Assembly: GCF_017980685.1 (NCBI RefSeq)
Contig: NZ_JACXXO010000001.1
Coordinates: forward strand, 930,001-994,000
DNA: 64,000 nt
Direction of reading: 5' to 3'
From: Pseudomonas iridis
GTDB taxonomy: Bacteria > Pseudomonadota > Gammaproteobacteria > Pseudomonadales > Pseudomonadaceae
Position 1 is the first letter of the stretch; each line of letters opens with the position of its first letter. Positions 1-13,853 of this stretch are shown piece by piece. The notes below the pieces were generated by a model, which saw only the letters and a list, made by a program, of their open reading frames with translations, was not told where the DNA came from and did not search any database. The position numbers and the translations under genes are program-made.

Positions 1-459
1 CAATCTCGTACTCGATAACGCCGCCTGGCGTTTTCACGGCGACCGTATCGCCCTCTTCCTTGCCGATCAAGGCGCGGGCCAGAGGCGAACCGACCGAAAT
101 CTTGCCGAGTTTGAAGTCAGCCTCATCCTCACCCACGATGTGGTAAGTGACGCTTTCATCCGTCTCGACATTGGCGATTTCGACGGTGGTACCGAAGATC
201 ACTTTGCCGGTATGAGGAATGGTCGTGACATCAATGATGACCTGATTCTGAATCCGGCCTTCGATGTCACGAATCCGCGCCTCGACCATGCCCTGCTGTT
301 CGCGGGCGGCATGGTATTCCGCGTTTTCTTTCAGGTCACCCAACTCGCGGGCCGTCCCGATGTCCTGGCTGAGCTTCGGACGGACAACCTTGGTCAGGTG
401 AGTGTGTTCTTCTTCCAGGGCTTTCGCGCCCTGAACTGTCATTGGGTACTTGGTTATGC

Positions 460-463
<4 letters not shown>
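1..463 (-). CDS. greA: Transcription elongation factor GreA (partial, C-terminus cut by window edge)
   Basis: GreA binds the secondary channel of RNA polymerase and stimulates cleavage of backtracked RNA. The reading frame starts [19 protein letters not shown] and continues with the N-terminal coiled coil, including [13 protein letters not shown], the region that reaches the polymerase active site. About 154 codons are visible; the family is usually about 158 residues, so only the last few are missing. The ATG (463-461) overlaps the carB stop codon (462-460), an ATGA junction that predicts translational coupling to carB. Identification is secure. Confidence 0.96.
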
Positions 464-3681
<3,218 letters not shown>

Positions 3682-3736
3682 GGGTTTGTCACTCAAATCC
3701 GCAGGTCAGTCGGCAAGCCGTCTTGATCGATTTCTG

Positions 3737-3782
3737 AAGCCTCGAAGGGGCCGCCGGTATCGGGGCCACCCTCGAGGGGCTT
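3737..3782 (-). other. Intercistronic hairpin between carA and carB
   Basis: A long imperfect inverted repeat occupies the carA-carB gap. On the minus strand the arms begin AAGCC..CTCGAGGG and end CCCC..TCGAGGCTT. There is no clear U-run, so it is more likely an RNA processing or stability element than a terminator. This reading is an inference from sequence only. Confidence 0.45.
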
Positions 3783-3807
3783 CTCTCTACAGTCTCAAGG
3801 CGAACGC

Positions 3808-4944
3808 TTAGCGTCGCTTGGCCATCTCGTTGATGAAGCGGTCGAACAGTGGCGCCACATCGTTCGGGCCCGGGCTCGCTTCAGGGTGACCCTGGAAGCT
3901 GAACGCGCTCTTGTCGGTGCGCTCGATACCTTGCAGGGTGCCGTCGAACAGCGATTTGTGGATCGCGCGAACGTTGGCTGGCAGGGTTTCTTCGTCTACC
4001 GCAAAACCGTGGTTCTGGCTGGTGATCATCACGACGCCAGTGTCCAGATCCTGTACCGGGTGGTTGGCACCGTGGTGGCCGTGGCCCATTTTCAGGGTCT
4101 TGGCGCCGGAGGCCAAAGCCAGCAGCTGGTGACCGAGGCAGATGCCGAATACCGGAATTTCGGTTTCCAGCACTTCCTTGATCGCCTTGATGGCGTAGTC
4201 GCATGGCTCCGGGTCACCAGGGCCGTTGGACAGGAACACGCCATCGGGTTTCAGCGCCAGTACGTCGGCAGCAGGCGTTTGCGCCGGCACGACGGTGACG
4301 CGGCAGCCGCGCTCGACCAGCATGCGCAGGATGTTGACCTTGACGCCGTAGTCGTAGGCAACCACGTGGTATGGCAGCTCGGAGGCTTCGATGGTCGCGT
4401 GGCTGTCGGTTTTCAGATCCCAGACCGTCGAGCGCCATTCGTATTGCTTCTTGGTGCTGACGACTTTCGCCAGATCCATGCCCTTCAGACCCGGGAAGCC
4501 TTGCGCTGCGGCAATGGCGGCTTCTTCAGAGATGTTGTCGCCGGCCATGATGCAGCCGTTCTGGGCGCCTTTTTCCCGCAGGATGCGGGTCAGGCGACGG
4601 GTATCGATACCGGCGATTGCCACAACATTGTTGGCTTTCAGGTAATCGTCCAGGGACATCGTGCTACGCCAGTTGCTCGCCACGAGCGGTAGGTCGCGGA
4701 TGACCAGACCGGCAGACCAGACGCGATCAGACTCGGCATCTTCTGGCGTGGTGCCAGTGTTGCCAATGTGCGGGTAGGTCAGGGTAACGATCTGTTGGGC
4801 GTAGGAAGGATCGGTAAGGATTTCCTGATAGCCGGTCATTGCGGTGTTGAACACCACCTCACCAACGGTTTGACCGTCGGCACCAATGGCTTCGCCGCGA
4901 AAAATGCTGCCATCAGCAAGGGCAAGTATGGCTGGCTTAGTCAA
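3808..4944 (-). CDS. carA: Carbamoyl-phosphate synthase small (glutaminase) subunit
   Basis: Hydrolyses glutamine and channels ammonia to CarB. The start is taken as TTG at 4944, because GGGAGG lies just upstream at normal spacing; the protein (378 residues) then begins with [15 protein letters not shown]. An N-terminal CPSase small-chain domain is followed by a class I glutamine amidotransferase domain. Its nucleophile is the Cys of GICLGHQ at residue 269, with HPEASPGP near the C-terminus giving the catalytic His and Glu. Expression is probably attenuated: a terminator-like hairpin lies at 4989-5027 in the leader. Confidence 0.96.
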   Translation of the reverse strand: MTKPAILALADGSIFRGEAIGADGQTVGEVVFNTAMTGYQEILTDPSYAQQIVTLTYPHIGNTGTTPEDAESDRVWSAGLVIRDLPLVASNWRSTMSLDDYLKANNVVAIAGIDTRRLTRILREKGAQNGCIMAGDNISEEAAIAAAQGFPGLKGMDLAKVVSTKKQYEWRSTVWDLKTDSHATIEASELPYHVVAYDYGVKVNILRMLVERGCRVTVVPAQTPAADVLALKPDGVFLSNGPGDPEPCDYAIKAIKEVLETEIPVFGICLGHQLLALASGAKTLKMGHGHHGANHPVQDLDTGVVMITSQNHGFAVDEETLPANVRAIHKSLFDGTLQGIERTDKSAFSFQGHPEASPGPNDVAPLFDRFINEMAKRR

Positions 4945-4988
4945 GAAGACCTCCCGTAAATAACGCATGAAAGGGCGATCGCAGGTTG

Positions 4989-5027
4989 TAAAAAAGCGGA
5001 ATGACGTATGGACACGTCACCCCGCTT
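4989..5027 (-). terminator. Attenuator-like terminator in the carA leader
   Basis: On the minus strand an AAGCGG..GTGACGT arm, a 6-nt loop and an ACGTCAT..CCGCTT arm make a stem of about 14 bp, followed directly by a run of T. It lies 45 bp upstream of the carA start codon, inside the leader rather than after a gene. The position fits attenuation of carAB transcription; the signal sensed is not visible. Confidence 0.7.
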
Positions 5028-5051
5028 GTTCACTGAATAATTCTGCGCGCT

Positions 5052-5069
5052 TTTAGTGGACACACTAAA
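5052..5069 (-). promoter_or_regulatory. Small inverted repeat in the carA upstream region
   Basis: TTTAGTG and CACTAAA form a perfect 7-bp inverted repeat separated by 4 nt, about 110 bp upstream of carA. It could be an operator or part of an antiterminator structure. No known box is recognised. Confidence 0.3.
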
Positions 5070-5156
5070 GCTGTAGCTTACAGAAAAAGGCTTTTTTGGT
5101 CTACCGCCAATGAGCCCGAAAGGGCAGAGAATGCGACAGGGCGTCGCTTGGCGGAT

Positions 5157-5191
5157 AAAACCGGGCTCAAACATGTGGTTTGAACCCGGCT
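5157..5191 (-). terminator. Rho-independent terminator after dapB
   Basis: CCGGGCTCAAAC (5161-5172) and GTTTGAACCCGG (5178-5189) pair perfectly over most of their length around a 5-nt loop. On the minus strand the stem is followed by TTTT, 11 bp past the dapB stop. It should separate the dnaJ-dapB transcript from carAB. Confidence 0.85.
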
Positions 5192-5201
5192 TCTGTAGCA
5201 T

Positions 5202-6017
<816 letters not shown>

Positions 6018-7142
6018 TTACAAATCGCCGAAGAAGCGCTTTACACCGTCGAACCAACCGGTGGTTTTCGGCGAATGACTGTTGTCATCGGCCAACGAGC
6101 TGCGGAACTCTTCCAGCAATTCACGCTGACGACGGTTCAGATTGACCGGGGTTTCGACGGCCACACGACACATCAGGTCGCCCGCACCACCGCCACGCAC
6201 TGGCGCTACGCCCTTACCGCGGACGCGGAACTGTTTACCGGTCTGCGTGCCTTCGGGGATTTTCAGTTTGACGCGACCGTCGAGGGTCGGAATCTCCAGC
6301 TCGCCGCCCAACGCTGCATCGACAAAGCTGATCGGCACTTCGCAGAACAGATGCTTGCCGTCACGCTGGAAGATGTCGTGTTCGCGGACATTGATGACCA
6401 CGTACAGATCGCCAGTCGGGCCACCCTGAGTCCCCGCCTCGCCTTCACCAGACAGACGGATGCGGTCGCCAGTATCAACGCCGGCCGGTACTTTGACCGA
6501 CAGGGTTTTGTACTCTTCGACACGACCGTCGCCATGGCAGGAATCGCACGGATCGGAAATGATCTTGCCTTGACCATGGCAGCGCGGGCAGGTCTGCTGA
6601 ACCGAAAAGAAACCCTGCTGCATGCGCACCTGACCGATGCCGCCGCACGTCGGGCACGTCGAAGGCGACGAGCCTTTCTTGGCGCCCGAACCATCGCACG
6701 GCTTGCAATTGACCAGTGTCGGCACGCGGATATTCACCGAGGTGCCACGCACTGCTTCTTCCAGATTCAGCTCCAGGGTGTAGCGCAAATCGCTACCACG
6801 CTGCGCGCCTCCACGGGAACCGCCGCGACCGCCGCCGAAGAAATCACTGAAGACATCGCCAAAGATGTCAGAGAAATTCTGACCACCGAAACCAGCACCG
6901 CCGCCACCCATGCTCGGATCTATACCGGCATGCCCATACTGGTCGTACGCAGCGCGCTTGCTCGAATCGGACAGCACTTCGTAGGCCTCGTTGGCCTCTT
7001 TGAACAGATCTTCCGACGCTTTGTCATCGGGATTACGGTCCGGGTGATGCTTCATCGCCAGACGACGGTAGGCCTTCTTCAGGTCCGCATCGCTTGCGCC
7101 ACGCTCAACACCCAACACTTCGTAATAATCACGCTTTGCCAT
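6018..7142 (-). CDS. dnaJ: Chaperone DnaJ
   Basis: Hsp40 co-chaperone that delivers unfolded substrates to DnaK and stimulates its ATPase. The protein (374 residues from [11 protein letters not shown]) has the J domain with HPD ([10 protein letters not shown]), a Gly/Phe-rich linker (about residues 75-110) and four zinc-binding CxxCxGxG repeats ([32 protein letters not shown]). The C-terminal substrate-binding domain follows. The open frame extends 30 codons further upstream, but that part has no family similarity. Confidence 0.96.
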   Translation of the reverse strand: MAKRDYYEVLGVERGASDADLKKAYRRLAMKHHPDRNPDDKASEDLFKEANEAYEVLSDSSKRAAYDQYGHAGIDPSMGGGGAGFGGQNFSDIFGDVFSDFFGGGRGGSRGGAQRGSDLRYTLELNLEEAVRGTSVNIRVPTLVNCKPCDGSGAKKGSSPSTCPTCGGIGQVRMQQGFFSVQQTCPRCHGQGKIISDPCDSCHGDGRVEEYKTLSVKVPAGVDTGDRIRLSGEGEAGTQGGPTGDLYVVINVREHDIFQRDGKHLFCEVPISFVDAALGGELEIPTLDGRVKLKIPEGTQTGKQFRVRGKGVAPVRGGGAGDLMCRVAVETPVNLNRRQRELLEEFRSSLADDNSHSPKTTGWFDGVKRFFGDL

Positions 7143-7364
7143 AAGTTCTTCGCACTCTTGAGGACGTTCGGCAAACCCCTCCTGAGGTGGCCAAACTCGT
7201 TGAGCCCCAATACAGGCCCGGACCCAACTCACGTCAATTCAACGATCCTGGTCTTTGATTCATGCGGTACTTTCGGCGCGAAAAGCAGGAGCATTCCCGG
7301 CCATACCACCAACACGCGAACCTTGTCGCATGCTGTAAAAATTCGCGTATTCCAGATACGCCAA

Positions 7365-7384
7365 CGCGGGAGCAAGCTCCCGCG
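7365..7384. repeat. REP-type palindrome in the dnaK-dnaJ gap
   Basis: CGCGGGAGC-AA-GCTCCCGCG is a perfect 20-nt palindrome in the 296-bp dnaK-dnaJ spacer. This kind of GCGGGAGC/GCTCCCGC element is common between genes in fluorescent pseudomonads. It could act as a partial terminator or a processing site that sets the dnaK to dnaJ ratio. The rest of the spacer holds no gene that I can see. Confidence 0.65.
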
Positions 7385-7438
7385 CGGCGACATCCTACCA
7401 GTCACCGCCTGAAGGCAGTCAACCGGCCGACCAACAAC

Positions 7439-9355
7439 TTACTTGTGGTCTTTAACTTCTTCGAACTCAGCATCGACAACATCGTCGGCTTTTTCAGCCT
7501 TCTCGTCCTGCGGTGCTGCGCCTTCAGCAGGCTGAGCCTGTTCGGCGTACATCTTCTGAGCAACCGGAGCAGAGACTTTCGACAGCTCTTCGACTTTCGC
7601 TTCGATGGCAGCCTTGTCGTCGCCTTTCACAGCGGCTTCCAGAGCAACCACGGCAGCTTCGATCGCGGTCTTCTCTTCGGCGGTAACTTTGTCACCCGCG
7701 TCAGCGATCATTTTGCGAGTCGAGTGAACCAGTGCATCACCCTGGTTACGGGCGCCAGCCAGCTCTTCGAACTTGCGGTCTTCCTCGGCATTCGCCTCGG
7801 CGTCACGCACCATGCGCTCGATTTCTTCGTCGGACAGGCCGGAGTTGGCCTTGATCACGATCGACTGAGTCTTGCCGGTCGCCTTGTCTTTCGCGCCAAC
7901 GTGCAGGATGCCGTTTGCGTCGATGTCGAAGGTCACTTCGATCTGCGGCACGCCACGTGGTGCAGGTGGAATGTCGGCCAGGTCGAACTTGCCCAAGGAC
8001 TTGTTCTGCGTGGCTTGCTTACGCTCGCCTTGCAGGACGTGGATGGTCACGGCGCCCTGGTTGTCGTCGGCAGTCGAGAACACTTGCGATTTCTTGGTAG
8101 GAATCGTGGTGTTTTTCTCGATCAGCGCGGTCATCACGCCACCCATGGTTTCGATACCCAGGGTCAGCGGGCTGACGTCGAGCAGCAGAACGTCTTTCAC
8201 GTCACCAGCCAGAACGGCGCCCTGGATGGCAGCACCCATGGCAACAGCTTCGTCCGGGTTAACGTCTTTACGCGCTTCTTTACCGAAGAAATCGGTAACC
8301 AGCTTCTGTACCAGCGGCATACGGGTCTGACCACCGACCAGAATCACGTCGTTGATCGCGCCAACGTCCAGACCTGCGTCTTTCATGGCGATGCGGCAAG
8401 GCTCGATGGTGCGCTGAACCAGGTCTTCAACCAGTGCTTCGAGCTTGGAACGCGAAATTTTCACGTTCAAGTGCTTAGGACCGGTGGCATCTGCAGTGAT
8501 GTACGGCAGGTTGACGTCGGTCGACTGAGCGGACGACAACTCGATCTTGGCTTTCTCAGCGGCTTCTTTCAGGCGCTGCATGGCCAGCGGGTCACCTTTG
8601 AGGTTCATGCCGCTTTCTTTCTTGAATTCGTCAACGAGGTAGTCGATCAGACGAATGTCGAAGTCCTCACCGCCCAGGAACGTGTCACCGTTGGTGGCCA
8701 ACACTTCGAACTGGTGCTCGCCGTCAACTTCAGCGATCTCGATTACGGAAACGTCGAAAGTACCGCCACCCAGGTCGTAAACGATCACGGTGTGATCGCC
8801 CTTGGCCTTGTCCATACCGTAAGCCAGAGCAGCTGCGGTTGGTTCGTTGATGATACGTTTAACGTCCAGACCCGCGATGCGGCCCGCGTCTTTGGTCGCC
8901 TGACGCTGGCTGTCGTTGAAGTAGGCCGGAACAGTGATAACTGCTTCGGTGACTTCTTCGCCGAGATAATCTTCGGCGGTCTTTTTCATCTTTTTCAGGA
9001 TTTCAGCCGAGATTTGTGGCGGTGCCATTTTCTGGCCGTTCACCTCAACCCAAGCGTCGCCGTTGTCAGCCTTGGCGATCTTGTAAGGAACCATCTGGAT
9101 GTCTTTCTGCACAACTTCTTCGTCGAAACGACGACCGATCAGACGCTTTACTGCGTACAGAGTGTTGTGCGGGTTGGTGACTGCCTGACGCTTGGCAGAC
9201 TGACCAACCAGAATTTCGCCATCGTTGGCGTAAGCGATGATCGACGGCGTGGTACGCGCGCCTTCAGCGTTTTCAATAACTTTTGCTTTGCCGTTTTCCA
9301 GCACGGAGACGCAGGAGTTGGTAGTCCCCAGGTCGATACCGATAATTTTGCCCAT
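7439..9355 (-). CDS. dnaK: Chaperone DnaK (Hsp70)
   Basis: ATP-dependent cytoplasmic chaperone. The 638-residue protein has the N-terminal nucleotide-binding domain with the phosphate motifs [11 protein letters not shown] and [12 protein letters not shown], then the substrate-binding domain ([17 protein letters not shown]) and an acidic C-terminal tail ending FEEVKDHK, typical for interaction with co-chaperones. A second sigma-32-type promoter overlaps the end of grpE just upstream, so dnaK can be induced separately from grpE. Confidence 0.98.
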   Translation of the reverse strand: MGKIIGIDLGTTNSCVSVLENGKAKVIENAEGARTTPSIIAYANDGEILVGQSAKRQAVTNPHNTLYAVKRLIGRRFDEEVVQKDIQMVPYKIAKADNGDAWVEVNGQKMAPPQISAEILKKMKKTAEDYLGEEVTEAVITVPAYFNDSQRQATKDAGRIAGLDVKRIINEPTAAALAYGMDKAKGDHTVIVYDLGGGTFDVSVIEIAEVDGEHQFEVLATNGDTFLGGEDFDIRLIDYLVDEFKKESGMNLKGDPLAMQRLKEAAEKAKIELSSAQSTDVNLPYITADATGPKHLNVKISRSKLEALVEDLVQRTIEPCRIAMKDAGLDVGAINDVILVGGQTRMPLVQKLVTDFFGKEARKDVNPDEAVAMGAAIQGAVLAGDVKDVLLLDVSPLTLGIETMGGVMTALIEKNTTIPTKKSQVFSTADDNQGAVTIHVLQGERKQATQNKSLGKFDLADIPPAPRGVPQIEVTFDIDANGILHVGAKDKATGKTQSIVIKANSGLSDEEIERMVRDAEANAEEDRKFEELAGARNQGDALVHSTRKMIADAGDKVTAEEKTAIEAAVVALEAAVKGDDKAAIEAKVEELSKVSAPVAQKMYAEQAQPAEGAAPQDEKAEKADDVVDAEFEEVKDHK

Positions 9356-9434
9356 GTTAACTCTCCCGAAACTTTGGATTTGGATGCCGCAGCAGTGGTG
9401 GCTGACTGCGGTAGCACTTAAACGCTTGACTTCT

Positions 9435-9462
9435 AAATGGGGGCCTTGCGGCTAATTTCAAG
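9435..9462 (-). promoter_or_regulatory. Sigma-32 (heat-shock) promoter for dnaK
   Basis: On the minus strand CTTGAA (9462-9457) and CCCCATTT (9442-9435) are 14 nt apart, matching the heat-shock consensus. The -35 element overlaps the grpE stop codon. Confidence 0.8.
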
Positions 9463-10024
9463 CCTGCTCATCAATAGAAGGCGAAACTGGCGCTGGTGCC
9501 TTGCTGACCACGACCATGGCCGGGCGCAGCAGACGACCGTTGAGCTGATAGCCCTTCTGGAACACCTTCAGAACACTGTTCGGCTCGACGTCTGCGCTTT
9601 CCTGCATGGCCATTGCCTGATGCTGAACGGCGTTGAACGGTTCGCCATGCGGATCGATCGCTTCAAGCTGATAACGCTTGAGGGTGTCGTGAAACATTTT
9701 CAGCGTCAGCTCGATACCTTCGCGCATCGGACGGATGCTTTCGTCGTCCGGGTTCGACAACTCGAGGCCGCGCTCCAGGCTGTCGACGATCGGCAGCAGG
9801 TCGCTGGCGAATTTTTCCAGCGCAAACTTGTGCGCCTTCTCCACGTCCTGCTCGGCACGACGACGGACGTTCTGCAGATCGGCAGCAACACGCAGAGACT
9901 GATCCTGCGCGGCGGCCAATTGCTCTTCGAGCACTTGTACACGGGTCGCCAGGTCGTCACCCGAACCCTCGGGCGCCTGATTGGCTTCTGGGTTTTGCTT
10001 ATCTACTGTCTGTTCGTCAGCCAT
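9458..10024 (-). CDS. grpE: Nucleotide exchange factor GrpE
   Basis: Releases ADP from DnaK. The 188-residue protein has a charged flexible N-terminus, a long coiled-coil helix (about residues 25-90, [17 protein letters not shown]...) and a C-terminal beta domain containing [17 protein letters not shown]. The start ATG has AAAGGAG at good spacing. It is the first gene of the grpE-dnaK-dnaJ heat-shock cluster, behind a sigma-32 promoter. Confidence 0.97.
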   Translation of the reverse strand: MADEQTVDKQNPEANQAPEGSGDDLATRVQVLEEQLAAAQDQSLRVAADLQNVRRRAEQDVEKAHKFALEKFASDLLPIVDSLERGLELSNPDDESIRPMREGIELTLKMFHDTLKRYQLEAIDPHGEPFNAVQHQAMAMQESADVEPNSVLKVFQKGYQLNGRLLRPAMVVVSKAPAPVSPSIDEQA

Positions 10025-10077
10025 AGAATTCTCCTTTCAATATCGTCCGCGAGTTCGACTCGCGCTTCTGCCCCGAT

Positions 10078-10107
10078 ATATGGGGCCGCAAAATCAGTCT
10101 TCAAGGG
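10078..10107 (-). promoter_or_regulatory. Sigma-32 (heat-shock) promoter for grpE
   Basis: On the minus strand CCCTTGAA (10107-10100) and CCCCATAT (10085-10078) are separated by 14 nt, a near-perfect heat-shock promoter. The 5' UTR that follows carries a small hairpin (GCGAGT/ACTCGC, 10049-10063) before the grpE ribosome binding site. Confidence 0.85.
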
Positions 10108-10225
10108 GCTCAAGCATTAACCCTACAAAAAAGTGCTGCTTTTTTTCATTCCTCGATGAGCTAAGCATTTGCATTGCTCAAGCGAATCGACCTAAGTGAG
10201 GGCATTGTCAGCCCTGAACAAAACA

Positions 10226-10241
10226 CTGTATAAATAACCAG
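10226..10241 (+). promoter_or_regulatory. LexA box upstream of recN
   Basis: CTG-N10-CAG (CTGTATAAATAACCAG) lies 25 bp before the recN start codon. It fits SOS control of recN by LexA. Confidence 0.8.
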
Positions 10242-10265
10242 ACCTAAAGCCTGGGAGCGGCCTTT

Positions 10266-11939
10266 ATGCTGGTGCACCTGTCCGTACATAACTACGCCAT
10301 CGTTGAACATCTCGATCTTGAACTTGATCGCGGGATGAGCGTGATCACAGGGGAAACCGGCGCCGGCAAGTCGATCATGCTCGACGCCCTGGGCCTGACC
10401 CTTGGCGATCGTGCCGACAGCGGCGTAGTCCGCCCGGGCGCCGACAAGGCCGATATCCTGGCAACCTTCGACCTGGCCGATATCCCCGAAGCCAGCGCCT
10501 GGCTGGCCGAGCGCGATCTGGACATCGACGGGCCGTGCATCCTGCGCCGGGTGATCACTTCGGAAGGACGCTCTCGTGGCTATATCAACGGCACACCCTG
10601 CCCGCTTGGCGATTTAAAGTCCCTTGGCGAATTGCTGATCGATATCCACAGCCAGCACGAACATCAGTCTCTTCTGAAAACCGATACCCATCGTCGCCTG
10701 CTCGACGAATACGCTGGCGCGACCGACCTCGCCCGCCAGGTACAACTGGCGGCGCAACGCTGGCGTCAGACTCGCCAGGAGCTGGAGCGTCTCTCCAACT
10801 CCGGCGACGAACAGCGCGCTCGTCATCAACTGCTCAGCTACCAACTCGAAGAACTCGAAAACCTCGGGCTTGGCGATAACGAACTCGAACAGCTGGAGCA
10901 GGAACACAAGAACCTGACCAATGCTGAAACCCTGCTCGGCATTTGCCGACAAGTGGTCGAACAATGCAGCGAAAGTGATTCCGGGAATGTGTTGAATGCG
11001 TTGACCGCCAGCCTTAATCGCCTCTCGAGCGTGAACAACTCCGTTGGCGCCCTCGGCGAAGCCAGCAGTTTGTTGACCAGCGCGCAGATTCAGGTTGAAG
11101 AGGCCGTCGGTGAACTTAATCGCTTCCTCGATAACTTCGATGCCGACCCGGCACGCCTGCAATATCTGGAAGAGCGCCTCGACGCCATTTACACGCTGGC
11201 GCGCAAGCATCGGATCCAGCCAACCGAAGTCAGTGAAATGCAGCAAAAACTGCTGGATGAAATCGAAACGCTCAATGCCAATGACGAATCCATTGAGCGA
11301 TTGGGCGAAGAGTTGGCCTCCTATGCCCGCCACTACCAGGAAAAGGCACGGGAGCTGAGCGATTTGCGCCATCAGGCCGCTGACAGCCTCGCCAGTGCGG
11401 TGGAACAGGAGATTCAACGACTGGGCATGCCGGGCGGTCGATTCACCATCGAACTGCGCGCCAACAGCAGCGACGAACTCTTGCCTAACGGCCTCGAACA
11501 AGTCGAATTGCTGGTAAGTGCCAACCCCGGCCAGCCGCTGAAGGCGCTGGCGAAAGTCGCATCCGGTGGTGAGCTTTCGCGGATCAGCCTGGCAATCCAG
11601 GTAATCACCGCACAGACATCTCGCGTTCCAACCCTGGTGTTCGACGAAGTCGACGTGGGCATCGGCGGCCCGACGGCTGAAATTGTCGGCCAGTTATTGC
11701 GTCGACTCGGTGAGCGCGGCCAGGTATTGACCGTCACGCACTTGCCGCAAGTGGCAGCTCAGGGGCATCAGCATCTGTTCGTACACAAGGTACGCGGGGA
11801 AGAGGCAACACACACCGCCGTCTCCAAGCTGAGCAAGAACGACCGTATAGAAGAAGTGGCACGGATGCTGGGCGGTATCGATCTGACCAAAGAGTCTCTG
11901 GCGCACGCGAAGAAGATGGTCGTCACCGCAAAAGTTTAA
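10266..11939 (+). CDS. recN: DNA repair protein RecN
   Basis: SMC-like ATPase that acts early in double-strand-break repair. It is 557 residues, the normal size. The Walker A GETGAGKS lies near residue 33, long coiled-coil regions fill the middle (about 150-370), and the ABC signature SGGELSR and Walker B LVFDEVDVGIGG are in the C-terminal ATPase lobe. GGGAG precedes the ATG by 8 nt. The LexA box upstream predicts DNA-damage induction. It converges on fur, with a hairpin terminator between them. Confidence 0.97.
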   Translation: MLVHLSVHNYAIVEHLDLELDRGMSVITGETGAGKSIMLDALGLTLGDRADSGVVRPGADKADILATFDLADIPEASAWLAERDLDIDGPCILRRVITSEGRSRGYINGTPCPLGDLKSLGELLIDIHSQHEHQSLLKTDTHRRLLDEYAGATDLARQVQLAAQRWRQTRQELERLSNSGDEQRARHQLLSYQLEELENLGLGDNELEQLEQEHKNLTNAETLLGICRQVVEQCSESDSGNVLNALTASLNRLSSVNNSVGALGEASSLLTSAQIQVEEAVGELNRFLDNFDADPARLQYLEERLDAIYTLARKHRIQPTEVSEMQQKLLDEIETLNANDESIERLGEELASYARHYQEKARELSDLRHQAADSLASAVEQEIQRLGMPGGRFTIELRANSSDELLPNGLEQVELLVSANPGQPLKALAKVASGGELSRISLAIQVITAQTSRVPTLVFDEVDVGIGGPTAEIVGQLLRRLGERGQVLTVTHLPQVAAQGHQHLFVHKVRGEEATHTAVSKLSKNDRIEEVARMLGGIDLTKESLAHAKKMVVTAKV

Positions 11940-11954
11940 GAATGGCAGAAAGCA

Positions 11955-11980
11955 CGAAGGCGACCCTTGGGTCGCCTTCG
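11955..11980. terminator. Hairpin terminator between recN and fur
   Basis: CGAAGGCGACCC and GGGTCGCCTTCG form a perfect 12-bp inverted repeat with almost no spacer, between the convergent recN and fur stop codons. A second small inverted repeat (about 11987-12006, TTCGCGAAC/GTTCGCG) lies closer to fur and could terminate fur transcription. Confidence 0.7.
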
Positions 11981-12014
11981 CTCGTTTCGCGAACCTGAAG
12001 TTCGCGCGACATGC

Positions 12015-12419
12015 TTACTTTTTCTTGCGTACGTACAGCACCAGATTGTGATCAACCATCTCAAAGCCATGCTTCTCGACGATCGACTTTTGAAGTTTTT
12101 CGATTTCTTCGTCGAAGAACTCGATCACTTCACCGGACTCCACGTCGACCATATGGTCGTGGTGACCACCGTCAGCCAACTCAAACACAGCGTGGCCGCC
12201 GTCGAAGTTGTGACGGACCACCAGGCCAGCGGCTTCGAACTGGGTCAGAACACGGTAAACCGTGGCCAGACCGACGTCCTCACCCGCCTCCATCAACGCC
12301 TTGTAGACGTCCTCGGCACTCATGTGACGCTGCTCTGTAGAGTCGAGCATTTGCAGGATCTTGACCCGTGGCAGGGTCACTTTGAGGCCAGCTTTGCGTA
12401 GTTCGCTATTTTCAACCAT
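12015..12419 (-). CDS. fur: Ferric uptake regulator Fur
   Basis: Fe(II)-dependent repressor of iron-uptake genes. The 134-residue protein has the N-terminal winged helix (LRKAGLKVTLPRVKILQMLD, then AEDVYKALMEAGEDVGLATVYRVLTQFE) and the His-rich metal-binding dimerisation domain (ADGGHHDHMVDVESGEVIEF). The C-terminal CxxC found in the E. coli protein is absent, as is common in pseudomonads. It is divergent from omlA, a known neighbour of fur in this genus. Confidence 0.97.
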   Translation of the reverse strand: MVENSELRKAGLKVTLPRVKILQMLDSTEQRHMSAEDVYKALMEAGEDVGLATVYRVLTQFEAAGLVVRHNFDGGHAVFELADGGHHDHMVDVESGEVIEFFDEEIEKLQKSIVEKHGFEMVDHNLVLYVRKKK

Positions 12420-12516
12420 GGTCAGCTTTCTCGCGATGCTGCTTCGCAGCTTCTCTTAATACGGGTATGATCGGCGTTTACGTTGTCCCAGCCAAGATAG
12501 TGGAAGTCGCCCACCG

Positions 12517-13044
12517 ATGCAAAACACCAAGCTCTTGCTAACCAGTTTCACCTTTGTGGGACTGCTCGCACTCGCCGGTTGTTCATTCCCCGGGGTTTAC
12601 AAAATCGACATCCAGCAGGGCAATGTCGTCACGCAGGACATGATAGACCAGTTACGCCCGGGAATGACCCGGCCGCAAGTACGGTTTATCATGGGCAACC
12701 CTCTGCTTGCCGACACGTTCCATGCCGATCGCTGGGATTATCTGTATAGCCTGCAACCTGGTGGCGGTGAACGTCAGCAGGAACGCATGAGTGTTATTTT
12801 CAACTCAAACGACCAGCTCGTCAGCCTGTCCGGTGACTTTATGCCGGGCGTGAGCCGTGACGAAGCCATTCTCGGCAAGGACAGTGGCACCAACGTGACC
12901 GCTCCTGCTGAAAACGCCGAGAAGCCAACACCGGAAAAACCGGTGAAACCAGGTTCCTTGCTGGATCAGATCCAGAAGGACGTCGATGGTGTAGAAACCG
13001 TTCCGGTTCCGACGCCAGAGCCGCTGGACACCTCGCCGCAATAA
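12517..13044 (+). CDS. omlA: Outer-membrane lipoprotein BamE/OmlA
   Basis: Subunit of the BAM complex that inserts beta-barrel proteins into the outer membrane. The 175-residue precursor has a lipobox LALAGC with the lipid-modified Cys at residue 22. It then shows the SmpA/OmlA fold signature ([20 protein letters not shown]...RWDYLY). The C-terminal third is Pro/Glu/Lys-rich and probably disordered, longer than in E. coli BamE. A strong terminator follows. Confidence 0.95.
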   Translation: MQNTKLLLTSFTFVGLLALAGCSFPGVYKIDIQQGNVVTQDMIDQLRPGMTRPQVRFIMGNPLLADTFHADRWDYLYSLQPGGGERQQERMSVIFNSNDQLVSLSGDFMPGVSRDEAILGKDSGTNVTAPAENAEKPTPEKPVKPGSLLDQIQKDVDGVETVPVPTPEPLDTSPQ

Positions 13045-13057
13045 TTTGCGACGCAAT

Positions 13058-13084
13058 AAAAAACCCGGAAATTCCGGGTTTTTT
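13058..13084. terminator. Bidirectional terminator between omlA and rnfH
   Basis: AACCCGGAA and TTCCGGGTT (13062-13080) form a stem flanked by A-run and T-run on the two sides, so it can end both the omlA and the convergent rnfH transcripts. Confidence 0.88.
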
Positions 13085-13104
13085 ATTGCCTGCCGTTTGG
13101 CTTC

Positions 13105-13419
13105 TTACTGATTTCGAGCTTTCGCCTCAGCTGCCTTGGCAGCACGCAAACGCCGCACCTCTTTCGGATCGGCGAGCAACGGCCGATATATTTCAATGCG
13201 ATCCCCCGCCTGAATCAGGCGAACCTCTGGATCAGCGATTACTTTGCCGAAGATCCCTACCGGGCATTCGGCCAGATCAAGCTCAGGGAATTCGTCGCCA
13301 ATCCCGGATTTGAGCAAGGCATCACGCACAGTCGCCCCTTCGGGGACACTGACCATGCGCAAGACCTGACGATCAACGGCCGCATACACGACCTCTATCT
13401 CGATCACCGACTCAACCAT
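13105..13419 (-). CDS. rnfH: RnfH family protein (RatB-like)
   Basis: Small ubiquitin-like-fold protein of the RnfH family. The chosen start gives 104 residues beginning MVESVIEIEVVYA; the frame is open upstream but without family features. PLLADPKEVRRLRA near the C-terminus is typical. Its biochemical role is not settled; in many gammaproteobacteria it sits next to ratA and smpB, as here. It overlaps the ratA stop by 8 nt. Confidence 0.9.
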   Translation of the reverse strand: MVESVIEIEVVYAAVDRQVLRMVSVPEGATVRDALLKSGIGDEFPELDLAECPVGIFGKVIADPEVRLIQAGDRIEIYRPLLADPKEVRRLRAAKAAEAKARNQ

Positions 13420-13846
13420 GCATCTGTTTGGCACGCTGACAGAATGCATCCACCAGCGTATTCGCAGCCTGATTGAACAGCGGCCCCAGCGTGGCTCGCA
13501 CCAACGGCCCGGCATAGTCGAACGACAGATCCAGGCTGATCTTGCAGGCCTTCTCGTTCAGTACCTTGAATACCCAGACGCCGTGCAACTGATTGAACGG
13601 GCCTTCTTCAAGGTTCATCTCGATGGATTGCCCCGGCACCAGCGTATTGCGCGTCACGAAATGCTGACTGAGGCCACCCTTGGCCACGCCGACACTTGCA
13701 CGCATATGCTCAGGCGAGCTCTCCAGCACCTCGGCAGACGAGCACCACGGCAGAAATTCCGGATAACGCGCCACGTCATTGACCAGGTCGTAGAGAAATT
13801 GCGCCGGGTAAGGCAGCAGCGCCGATCGTTGAATATGTGTCGTCAT
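13412..13846 (-). CDS. ratA: RatA-like START-domain protein (coenzyme Q-binding/ribosome-associated family)
   Basis: The 144-residue protein (from MTTHIQRSALLPYPAQFLYDLVNDVARYPEFLPWC) is a single START/polyketide-cyclase-like domain. E. coli RatA has been linked to ribosome subunit association, and the wider family (Coq10) to ubiquinone function; the sequence does not decide between these. The alternative upstream start (13876) would run into the preceding transporter gene and is less likely. Confidence 0.88.
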   Translation of the reverse strand: MTTHIQRSALLPYPAQFLYDLVNDVARYPEFLPWCSSAEVLESSPEHMRASVGVAKGGLSQHFVTRNTLVPGQSIEMNLEEGPFNQLHGVWVFKVLNEKACKISLDLSFDYAGPLVRATLGPLFNQAANTLVDAFCQRAKQMHG

Positions 13847-13853
13847 GTAAGCG

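Noticed and set aside
7262..9421. Plus-strand frame of 719 codons opposite dnaK
   Set aside because: Antisense of dnaK; such frames are a known artefact of dnaK codon bias.
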